DNA from: CAZULF01 sp964621215
GTDB taxonomy: Bacteria > Pseudomonadota > Gammaproteobacteria > UBA1113
Assembly (NCBI GenBank): GCA_964621215.1
Contig: CAZULF010000032.1
Location: 1-20,808 of the forward strand
Length of the DNA stretch: 20,808 nucleotides
Reading direction: 5' to 3'
The first letter of the stretch is position 1. Each line of letters begins with the position of its first letter. Positions 14,896-20,808 of this stretch are shown piece after piece. The position numbers and the translations under genes were made by a program. The notes under the pieces were generated by a model. The model had not been told where the DNA came from, did not search any database, and saw nothing but the letters and a program-made list of their open reading frames with translations.

Positions 14896-14994
14896 AGAGA
14901 AGAAAAACCCACATTTCAATGTACACGGGAATATAAATTATATATAGTAGCGAAGTCAACCTTTATAAGAGCATTTTGCTGGGATTTAGCTACT

Positions 14995-15594
14995 ATGTCG
15001 ATAGATTTTAAACGAATACAATTTTTAAAGAGTGCTGCGCTACTAGAGCATTTACCTCCTGACTTTGGTGCCGAAGTGGCTTTTGCTGGCCGCTCAAATG
15101 CAGGAAAATCCACGGCTATCAATGCGATCACCACTATTAAGGGCCTTGCTCGCACCAGTAAAACGCCCGGATGTACCCAACTTATTAATTTATTTGCATT
15201 GAATGAAACGAAACGCTTGGTCGATTTACCAGGTTATGGTTATGCTAAGGTTCCATTAGCCATTAAAAAACGCTGGCAAGAGACTTTATCACAATACCTA
15301 CAACAACGAGAATGTTTGCGTGGCTTGTTGATCATGACGGATATTCGTCATCCTCTCAATCCGTATGATTTATCGATGTTAGAATGGTCTGCGAAAGTAA
15401 ATTTACCCGCGGCCATTTTATTAACCAAAGCCGATAAATTAGGCTTTGGTGCTGCGAAGAAAGTATCACTCGAAGTTCAGTCACAGGTAAAACTGTATGG
15501 TAACGTGTCCGATATTATTGTATTCTCCGCCCATGCTGGCACCGGATTAGATCAGGCTAGAAGTGTGATTTGGCATTGGCTAGAAGATAAGTAG
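14995..15594 (+). CDS. engB: ribosome-biogenesis GTP-binding protein EngB/YsxC/YihA
   Basis: This 199-residue TRAFAC GTPase is needed for assembly of the large ribosomal subunit and is usually essential. Walker A/G1 is GRSNAGKST (residues 32-40), a conserved threonine-bearing SKTPGCTQLINLF follows (G2), then DLPGYGYAKV (G3) and LLTKADK (G4), with VFSAHAGTGLD as G5. It begins with the EngB-typical FKRIQFLKSAALLEHLP. Length is normal. The ribosome site is weak (GGGA about 11 nt upstream). The stop codon TAG lies within the first bases of a palindromic repeat (GTAGCCTGG...), so the insertion sits exactly at the end of the reading frame. Confidence 0.96.
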   Translation: MSIDFKRIQFLKSAALLEHLPPDFGAEVAFAGRSNAGKSTAINAITTIKGLARTSKTPGCTQLINLFALNETKRLVDLPGYGYAKVPLAIKKRWQETLSQYLQQRECLRGLLIMTDIRHPLNPYDLSMLEWSAKVNLPAAILLTKADKLGFGAAKKVSLEVQSQVKLYGNVSDIIVFSAHAGTGLDQARSVIWHWLEDK

Positions 15595-15670
15595 CCTGGA
15601 TGCAGGACGTAGCGGAATCCGGGATTCTTGAATAGAAAACGCGGATTCCGCTGCGCTCCATCCAAGCCAC
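15591..15670. repeat. 80-bp inverted-repeat element at convergent gene ends
   Basis: The left arm begins GTAGCCTGGATGCAGGA and the right arm ends TCCATCCAAGCCAC; they are imperfect inverse copies sharing AGCGGAATCCG. It belongs to the same family as the arms at 2497-2710. It contains the engB stop codon and ends 2 nt before the cbpM stop codon, filling the whole gap between the convergent genes. Confidence 0.85.
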
Positions 15671-15672
15671 AT

Positions 15673-15969
15673 TTAGTTTTTCAGCTTATTCAATTCATTT
15701 TCCAATGCATGGATCTGTCGCAATAACTGCAATGCTACAGCCAAGCCTTGCCTATCCAATTCAAAATCATCGCGTAAACGCCGAGCTTTTCGAGCAATCA
15801 CAATATATTCCATATGGAAATTAGCTGGTTTGGCACTGACCGGTTCAATGATCCCCATACTAATAAGATCATGTAGCTCATCGATCGATAAACCAGAAAT
15901 GTCCGATAACTCTTCTAACGAACACACTTCAGTATCATTCAGCCAAATCGACTTAGTTATAGAGATCAT
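15673..15969 (-). CDS. cbpM: CbpM, chaperone modulator
   Basis: This 98-residue MerR-like helical protein binds the J-domain of CbpA and inhibits its co-chaperone and DNA-binding activities. The N-terminal VCSLEELSDISGLSIDELHDLISMGIIEP has the helix-turn-helix-like fold typical of CbpM, and the C-terminal coiled coil (LLRQIHALENELNKL) completes the family. Its start overlaps the cbpA stop by 4 nt (ATGA), which couples inhibitor to target. The 3' end abuts a palindromic repeat. Confidence 0.92.
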   Translation of the reverse strand: MISITKSIWLNDTEVCSLEELSDISGLSIDELHDLISMGIIEPVSAKPANFHMEYIVIARKARRLRDDFELDRQGLAVALQLLRQIHALENELNKLKN

Positions 15970-16901
15970 GATTTCGCTCCTACAGTAAAGTGTGCACGTG
16001 GATTGAATGATGACGCTGCAGCGAGTTGGGTATACAGTTCGCGTTCCTTGTCCGTCATTGTTTTCGGGATATCAATTTTAACTACCGCGTATAAATCCCC
16101 CATTTCACCTTTTGAGTTCGGTAATCCGCGTTTAGCTAAACGTAATTGACGGCCTGAGCTTGTGCCAGCTGGAACATTCAACTCCACCGTTCCACCTAAC
16201 GTTGGAATCTTTACGCTTGCGCCCAAAGCCGCTTCCCATGGCGCTAATGGCAGATCCATCGAAAGATTGTGGCCATCCACACGATATAAAAGATGCGGTA
16301 GCAAATTCATAATAATATAAAGATCACCTGGCTTACCGCCATTGATACCAGGACCGCCTTTGCCAGGCAAACGCAGACGTTGCCCGTTGGTGGCACCTTT
16401 GGGAATATTCACTTTAAAGGTATGCGGTCTGCGGTGTAATAATCCTTGTTCGTCATATTCCGGTAAAGGCACTGTCAAATCCATGGTAGTACCGTTATAT
16501 ACTTGCTCTAATGTCAATGAAACGGGTACTTCAAAATCTTGTCCGCGTCGTGCTCGTGGCGCCCCACGATGATGCCCAGCACCGAAGGCAGCGAATAAAT
16601 CGGCTAAATCAACATCAGAAAAATCTCCACCCGATTGATAAAATTGTTGTTGCCATTCGTGAGGGGGTACAAACTCTTCACCTGGCCGATGTGTTCCCAG
16701 TTGATCATACTCGGCACGCTTTTTCGGATCTTTTAGAGTTGCATAGGCTTCAGCCACTTCTTTAAACTTGGCCTCCCCTTCGGGGTTTTTTGACACATCT
16801 GGATGATATTTATGCGCCAACTTTCGATATGCTTGCTTGATTTCAGCCAACGTCGCTGTACGCTCAACTCCTAACACTTGATAATAATCAACGTATTTCA
16901 T
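15966..16901 (-). CDS. cbpA: CbpA, DnaJ-like co-chaperone and curved-DNA-binding protein
   Basis: This 311-residue protein has an N-terminal J-domain (residues 1-70, HPD at 33-35) that stimulates the ATPase of DnaK. A Gly/Phe-type linker follows, then the two C-terminal substrate-binding beta-domains (VPVSLTLEQVYNGTT, VNIPKGATNGQRLRLPGKGGPG, LYIIMNLLPHLLYRVDG). It lacks the zinc-finger Cys repeats of DnaJ, which makes it a class B/CbpA protein. Size is close to E. coli CbpA. AGGTG precedes the ATG by 5 nt. Role: stress or stationary-phase protein folding and possibly nucleoid binding, kept in check by the coupled CbpM. Confidence 0.95.
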   Translation of the reverse strand: MKYVDYYQVLGVERTATLAEIKQAYRKLAHKYHPDVSKNPEGEAKFKEVAEAYATLKDPKKRAEYDQLGTHRPGEEFVPPHEWQQQFYQSGGDFSDVDLADLFAAFGAGHHRGAPRARRGQDFEVPVSLTLEQVYNGTTMDLTVPLPEYDEQGLLHRRPHTFKVNIPKGATNGQRLRLPGKGGPGINGGKPGDLYIIMNLLPHLLYRVDGHNLSMDLPLAPWEAALGASVKIPTLGGTVELNVPAGTSSGRQLRLAKRGLPNSKGEMGDLYAVVKIDIPKTMTDKERELYTQLAAASSFNPRAHFTVGAKS

Positions 16902-16925
16902 TTGGCACCTAATTTAGAAAGATAG

Positions 16926-16954
16926 ATTTTAAATTCTATACTCTTTCACGGCAA
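16926..16954 (-). promoter_or_regulatory. possible sigma-70 promoter of cbpA-cbpM
   Basis: On the minus strand, TTGCCG (16954-16949), a 17-nt spacer and TAAAAT (16931-16926) are found, placed 24 nt before the cbpA ATG. The match is moderate. No sigma-32 consensus was seen. Confidence 0.4.
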
Positions 16955-16980
16955 TTGTCATGGTAACCTGGATGCAGGAT

Positions 16981-17020
16981 AAAAAAAATGCCGACGACTC
17001 AGTATATCGTGTCGTCGGCA
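16981..17020 (-). terminator. rho-independent terminator of the mevalonate operon
   Basis: On the minus strand a perfect 10-bp stem (TGCCGACGAC/GTCGTCGGCA, 16989-16998 with 17011-17020) and 12-nt loop are followed directly by eight T (complement of A8 at 16981-16988). It ends transcripts coming from mvaD, before the cbpA promoter. Confidence 0.85.
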
Positions 17021-17030
17021 AAACTTAATT

Positions 17031-17100
17031 GTCAGGTTATGGGGATAACCTGACTATATTCCCGCCCGAGAGGGGTGGGCGGGACGCGCTTTTATCGCGC
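17031..17100 (-). other. run of tandem hairpins between mvaD and its terminator
   Basis: In the direction of mvaD transcription there is a weak GC hairpin (about 17085-17100), then an 8-bp stem TCCCGCCC/GGGCGGGA with a 9-nt loop (17060-17084), then a perfect 10-bp stem GTCAGGTTAT/ATAACCTGAC with a four-C loop (17031-17054). The terminator hairpin follows 10 nt later. It is unknown whether this is a structured 3' untranslated region or a separate small RNA. It has no coding content. Confidence 0.6.
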
Positions 17101-17133
17101 TCAATAGATAAGACAAATTTTAGGAGGGATAGT

Positions 17134-18117
17134 TCAAATTACGATATTCTTAAATAGTGACCGAATCATATCTATATCTTTATTAAGAAATATTAATTTT
17201 AAATTAGGTCCGGCGTCCTGTGTGAAATAGACTGACAACCCATCAACACGTAGTTGCCAAATGTGTTGCATCAGTTGCAGGGTTTCTGGTGTGGAATAAA
17301 AAATGGGGGGACATGCTGCTTGCATCGTTGCATGCATAGCTAACGCATTACATTCGGCAACACTACCTAATGCATTGAAATTTTTATCCGTAATAGCTTG
17401 TTGTAACAACGGCAAATCTCTATCGACCACGGCTGGCCACGATTGATATAACAATGAGGTTTCAAGTGTACGTTGCATCGCAATGCGTGAACTGACGGGC
17501 TTGGCTTTTTGTTGAAAAATCAATAAACCCATTTTTAATTCTGGCCACTCCGTAGTAAGTGGAATACCATGACTGTCCATACCATCTTCACGCTCACCTC
17601 GTTGCCATAATACAAAACCGGACCATAATGATCGACATGCACTGCCACTTCCTAATCGCGCTAAAATCGACAATGCATTATCGTCGATTTGCCATTGGAA
17701 TAATTGTTGCAAAGCTTTCACTAATGCTGCAAAACCGCTGGCAGAAGAGGCCAAACCCGCAGCAACTGGAACTTGACTGTAGGTATCAACATAAAAATGT
17801 AAATTGGCTTTGGTTCTAAATAAATCTAAAAATGCAGATAATTTTTGTGAAAATGTGTTATTTGGTTCTACCAATTCGCCATTTAAACGAACTTTATCTT
17901 GTGCTGCATCGATGATCGATAATTTTGTTACAGTACCGATATGTGGTAATGCCATCGATAAACTCGACGTAACTGGTAAATTCAAAACTTGATCGCGCTT
18001 CCCCCAATATTTACATAACGCGATATTGATCGGCGCAAAAGCTTCTACAGCATTAGTTATAGGCTGCATTTTCTCTGCTTGTAATATGTGGTTAACAATA
18101 TCGCGGGGCGTTATCAA
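17134..18117 (-). CDS. mvaD: diphosphomevalonate decarboxylase
   Basis: This enzyme carries out ATP-dependent decarboxylation of mevalonate 5-diphosphate to isopentenyl diphosphate, the last step of the pathway. This GHMP-fold protein (327 residues) has INIALCKYWGKRD near the N-terminus, the ATP-loop VPVAAGLASSASGFAAL, ARLGSGSACRS and the C-terminal TQDAGPN region with the expected catalytic Asp. The family's conserved Lys (KYWGK) and Ser/Arg (SGSACRS) are intact. The long frame starts at a TTG overlapping the previous stop (TTGA). An ATG at 18069 (MQPITNAVEAFAPINIA) gives a more family-like N-terminus and has a GAG-rich upstream site, so the true start is uncertain. It is last in the operon, followed by hairpins and a terminator. 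Confidence 0.94.
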   Translation of the reverse strand: MITPRDIVNHILQAEKMQPITNAVEAFAPINIALCKYWGKRDQVLNLPVTSSLSMALPHIGTVTKLSIIDAAQDKVRLNGELVEPNNTFSQKLSAFLDLFRTKANLHFYVDTYSQVPVAAGLASSASGFAALVKALQQLFQWQIDDNALSILARLGSGSACRSLWSGFVLWQRGEREDGMDSHGIPLTTEWPELKMGLLIFQQKAKPVSSRIAMQRTLETSLLYQSWPAVVDRDLPLLQQAITDKNFNALGSVAECNALAMHATMQAACPPIFYSTPETLQLMQHIWQLRVDGLSVYFTQDAGPNLKLIFLNKDIDMIRSLFKNIVI

Positions 18118-19061
18118 TGTGTCAACACTCCATCTCCACTCACCACAGTCGTAAACTGATAACTTTGTGGTAGCGTTTTTGTAGGGAATAATCCTTCAGG
18201 AATTTCACCCAGAGCAATAACACAATCACCCAAACCAGAGCCAGAAATTTTTGCTCCCATGATCCCTGGTTGTTGCTGTAACAAATGCACGATGTTATCT
18301 AATGTGCCGTCACTTACACCCAATAAACGTTGATAATGAAATTGCTGATTCATTGCTTTGCCAACTTCAACCCAATCATTTTCCTCTATAGCTAACATAG
18401 CTTGCTTAGTTGATGCTTCAATTTTATCAAAAATAGCCTCTAACTGTTGTGGTTGTGAAGCGTAATGTTGCTTCATGAGTGCGATAACTTGAGCCGTTGG
18501 TGTTTTATAACCGCAATAGACTGCATGTAAAATGGGAAACCCTGGCAAGCATAAAGGTAATTCATCATACTGCTGATAAGCTACCATACCACCAAACGTA
18601 CTCGCTGCCACATCCGAACCAGAACCCCCTCCCTGCACAGCGCGCACAACTTCACGAGCCCGATGCATAATGTGAGTTGGCTCCAACGATAAACACAACC
18701 ACTCATCCATCACGGCTATCATCGCCACCGTCACGGCTGCGGAAGAGCCTAATCCTATCGTGGGTAAAAATTCTGAATCCATATGAATTTCACAGCCCGA
18801 GGGTAATTGTTCTGCCATCATTTGCAACACCCCCAATACAAATTGATAGGGTTTTTGTGGGGTAAGGTTTAATGCAGATAATGTCATCGACGGAAAGGCA
18901 TTAGAATGCAAAATAATTTGATCATCTGATCGCGGTGTTAATTTCACATGCACCCGTTTATCGATAGCTGCACAAACTGCCGTTCGATCATACAACACCG
19001 CATGCTCACCAAATAGCATCATGCTACCCGGTGCGGAGGCTTTATATACTTCGTAATCCAT
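18114..19061 (-). CDS. GHMP kinase, probable phosphomevalonate kinase
   Basis: The start chosen is the ATG at 19061 (MDYEVYKASAPGS), with AGGGGA about 6 nt upstream. An ATG 12 codons earlier has no such site. The 315-residue product has the three GHMP motifs: APGSMMLFGEHAVLYD (residues 10-25), IGLGSSAAVT (ATP loop) and KISGSGLGDCVIAL at the C-terminus. GGGSGSDVAAS and SGSGLGDC resemble phosphomevalonate kinases more than the neighbouring kinase does, and the operon otherwise lacks that step. Its first motif (GEHAVLYD), however, is mevalonate-kinase-like. Role by inference: mevalonate 5-phosphate to 5-diphosphate. It overlaps the upstream kinase by 20 nt and mvaD by 4 nt. Confidence 0.8.
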   Translation of the reverse strand: MDYEVYKASAPGSMMLFGEHAVLYDRTAVCAAIDKRVHVKLTPRSDDQIILHSNAFPSMTLSALNLTPQKPYQFVLGVLQMMAEQLPSGCEIHMDSEFLPTIGLGSSAAVTVAMIAVMDEWLCLSLEPTHIMHRAREVVRAVQGGGSGSDVAASTFGGMVAYQQYDELPLCLPGFPILHAVYCGYKTPTAQVIALMKQHYASQPQQLEAIFDKIEASTKQAMLAIEENDWVEVGKAMNQQFHYQRLLGVSDGTLDNIVHLLQQQPGIMGAKISGSGLGDCVIALGEIPEGLFPTKTLPQSYQFTTVVSGDGVLTH

Positions 19062-20049
19062 GTGCTTCCCCTGCAATAGTTTCAACTTGAAATCCAAAAT
19101 GTTGACAAACGGCTGTTGGCATGTGATCTGCCACGATTAAGACCATTCCTGCTTGCTCACCGGCTACTGCGCCTGCACCACATATTTTAGCTGCAGCACC
19201 CGTTCGCTCTACTGCTTCGATAAATGCTTGAATTTTTTCTGGCACAACACCAATCTGACACAACAATTGATGATTTTCACGTACGCATTGTTGCATGATC
19301 ATCACATCTTGTTTGGCAATAGCCGCATCCATGGCATTGGTGACTGTTGCAAACTGTTCTAATAAGCTAGCATTTTGCATTTGCGGTGCTACTACACTCA
19401 CACACTCTCCGGTAGAGGTCTGAGGTTTGCCGGTATTAACAACATATAATGGCATTTGCGGTAACTCGCGTGGTTGCCATTCACCATTCTGAAACCGCAA
19501 GCAGCCACCTCGCAAAGAAATTTGCAAATCGACTCCGCTCGAACGACCATGTTGCAAATTCTCTGTTTCGTGTGCATGCTCAATATAATTTTCTAATGTT
19601 AAAGTTAAACCTTGCTGCTCTGCTACTGCATGCATAATACATAAAATCATCGCTGCTGAAGAACCCATACCACAACCTATCGGAATGGTAGAGTGAGTAC
19701 TCAACTTTACACCATCTGATATTTTGTGATTCATCTTTTCTAATAAGTGAGTAAACGCATATTGTGATAATTCAATCGGCAATTTCAGCACATCACGAAT
19801 ATGACCTTCACCACGTAAAAATTTATCATAACTCATTTGGACGCGTTGTTTCAGTTTACTCAACGCTTTCATTGTCATGGATTTATGGTATTCAAGATTC
19901 AACAAGTCAAATCCAATCAATGAGCCCTGCTGCTGACTCACCCAAGCTTCTGCATAACGATTGACAGCCATCGCCAAAGCGGGCTGGCCGTAGACTACAG
20001 CATGTTCACCCGAGAGAATTAATTTGCCAGGAGCAACTGCTTTTTTCAT
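19042..20049 (-). CDS. mvk: mevalonate kinase
   Basis: This 335-residue GHMP kinase phosphorylates mevalonate at O5 with ATP. The motifs are strongly mevalonate-kinase: APGKLILSGEHAVVYG (residues 6-21), PIGCGMGSSAAM (ATP loop), then HGRSSGVDLQISLRGG, where the Asp should be catalytic, followed by VVNTGKPQTSTGECV and the C-terminal KICGAGAVAGE. The third motif is slightly unusual (AGAVAGE rather than the common GAGGGG). The ATG overlaps the HMG-CoA reductase stop by 4 nt (ATGA), so the enzymes are coupled in pathway order. Confidence 0.92.
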   Translation of the reverse strand: MKKAVAPGKLILSGEHAVVYGQPALAMAVNRYAEAWVSQQQGSLIGFDLLNLEYHKSMTMKALSKLKQRVQMSYDKFLRGEGHIRDVLKLPIELSQYAFTHLLEKMNHKISDGVKLSTHSTIPIGCGMGSSAAMILCIMHAVAEQQGLTLTLENYIEHAHETENLQHGRSSGVDLQISLRGGCLRFQNGEWQPRELPQMPLYVVNTGKPQTSTGECVSVVAPQMQNASLLEQFATVTNAMDAAIAKQDVMIMQQCVRENHQLLCQIGVVPEKIQAFIEAVERTGAAAKICGAGAVAGEQAGMVLIVADHMPTAVCQHFGFQVETIAGEAHGLRSI

Positions 20050-20808
20050 GCTGGTGTAATAGGCTCCGGTTTAAGCTGTTTTGGCGCATGCTCGTGACGC
20101 TCCAAGATGATATGAGCGCGCATAAGCTCCCCTGGATTGGTTTGTGCTGCCAATAAAGATAATTCGCCACACAAAATGGTGCTGGCACAAATAATTGCTA
20201 AGCGACGCGCATTTTGGCCTGGCTCGCGAGCTTGGGTGCAATCCATCAAAGCTAAATTTTCTTGTACGAATGGCAAGTCTTTGCCATTCCCCACGGTTCC
20301 GACAATGATATTCGGTACTGTGACAGAAAAATATAAATCCTCACCACGGACTTCGGTATGCACAATGCCTTGTGAACCTTCAACGATATTTGCTGCATCT
20401 TGCCCTGTCGCCAAATAAAAGCCTAATAGCATATTAGCGAAGTGCGCATTGGCACTACGCAAGCTACCCGCCAGCGTACTGCCAATGAAATTCTTCTTGA
20501 TATTCAGATCCGCAATTTTTTGTGGTTCTGTTTTCAGAGTTTCACGGCAAACCTCACGTGGAATAAGAATTTCTGCCACCACATTTTTACCACGACCTAA
20601 AATACCATTCACGGCCGACGCTTTTTTATCGACACAATAATTTCCTGAGACCGAGACATGCTTAAGTTGTGGATAGTGTTGCAAAATCCATATCATTAAT
20701 TTATCCGCAGCTTGTGTCACCATGTTATGGCCAGACGCGTCGCCCGTCAGCAGTTCAAACCGCAAAAAGAATAAATTGCCCACCACTTGATAATTTACAT
20801 CCAGCAAA
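20046..20808 (-). CDS. mvaA: HMG-CoA reductase, 5'-truncated by window edge
   Basis: This is the C-terminal 254 codons of the NADPH/NADH-dependent enzyme that reduces HMG-CoA to mevalonate, the committed step of the pathway. The frame is open to the last base of the window, so the N-terminus lies outside. Visible motifs are LLTGDASGHNM (the TGDAxGxNM region), VDKKASAVNGILGRGK with the catalytic Lys, GSLRSANAHFANML, ATGQDAANIVEGS, VGTVGNGKDLP and near the end ELMRAHIILERHE, which holds the probable C-terminal catalytic His. This order and the DKKxxAxN and late RAH motifs favour a class I-type reductase rather than a class II MvaA, although the sequence is divergent. The symbol mvaA is used for the role. 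The last codons overlap the mevalonate kinase start. Confidence 0.93.
   Translation of the reverse strand, partial: LLDVNYQVVGNLFFLRFELLTGDASGHNMVTQAADKLMIWILQHYPQLKHVSVSGNYCVDKKASAVNGILGRGKNVVAEILIPREVCRETLKTEPQKIADLNIKKNFIGSTLAGSLRSANAHFANMLLGFYLATGQDAANIVEGSQGIVHTEVRGEDLYFSVTVPNIIVGTVGNGKDLPFVQENLALMDCTQAREPGQNARRLAIICASTILCGELSLLAAQTNPGELMRAHIILERHEHAPKQLKPEPITPA

Noticed and set aside
19062..19097. Upstream ATG of the probable phosphomevalonate kinase
   Set aside because: No ribosome site; the ATG at 19061 has AGGGGA at good spacing and gives a normal GHMP N-terminus.

Overview
The window looks like the chromosome of a low-GC (about 40% by eye) gammaproteobacterium with an intracellular or host-associated lifestyle. 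The pointers to the order Legionellales (Coxiella/Legionella/Aquicella/Berkiella-like) are inference: a complete mevalonate-pathway operon, which is rare in gammaproteobacteria but known in Legionella and Coxiella; a TPP-riboswitch-controlled importer for the thiamine pyrimidine; two toxin-antitoxin modules; and several palindromic intergenic repeats. No rRNA, tRNA, CRISPR array, transposase or phage gene was seen.

Layout. At 1-1326 (+) lies the 3' part of an unrecognised AT-rich protein with helical N-terminal sequence and C-terminal membrane segments. It converges on corA (Mg/Co channel, 1337-2395, -). The 320-bp gap 2396-2715 holds a 214-bp nested inverted-repeat element. Next are two small membrane genes (a DUF4282-type protein and a partner, 2716-3266, -). 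Divergent from them is a Phd-type antitoxin/PIN toxin pair with a clear promoter-operator (3382-4052, +), followed 19 nt later by a large MscS-family channel (4072-6465, +). Converging on the channel gene is a MntA/HepT pair (6460-7258, -), just downstream of the thiZXY operon (7304-9749, -), which is led by a TPP riboswitch and a good sigma-70 promoter.

Divergent from that, on the + strand, are fpr (ferredoxin-NADP reductase), an outer-membrane beta-barrel gene whose N-terminus contains a translated palindromic element, a fused MsrB-MsrA, and two small tyrosine-rich lipoproteins ending at a strong terminator. An APC amino-acid permease (13134-14783, -) and engB (14995-15594, +) diverge around a second copy of that palindrome. 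engB converges on the cbpA-cbpM co-chaperone operon (15673-16901, -) at another repeat, which contributes the engB stop codon. A string of hairpins ending in a terminator (16981-17100) closes the mevalonate operon (17134-20808, -): HMG-CoA reductase (cut by the window edge), mevalonate kinase, a probable phosphomevalonate kinase and diphosphomevalonate decarboxylase. All four are translationally coupled by overlapping stop and start codons and together take HMG-CoA to isopentenyl diphosphate.

Most of the window is core metabolism and stress physiology. The most unusual material is the repeats: two families of 77-214-bp palindromes, one read in frame through a signal-peptide region and others abutting stop codons, plus the tandem-hairpin 3' region of the mevalonate operon. 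I saw no convincing wholly new multi-gene defence or secretion system.
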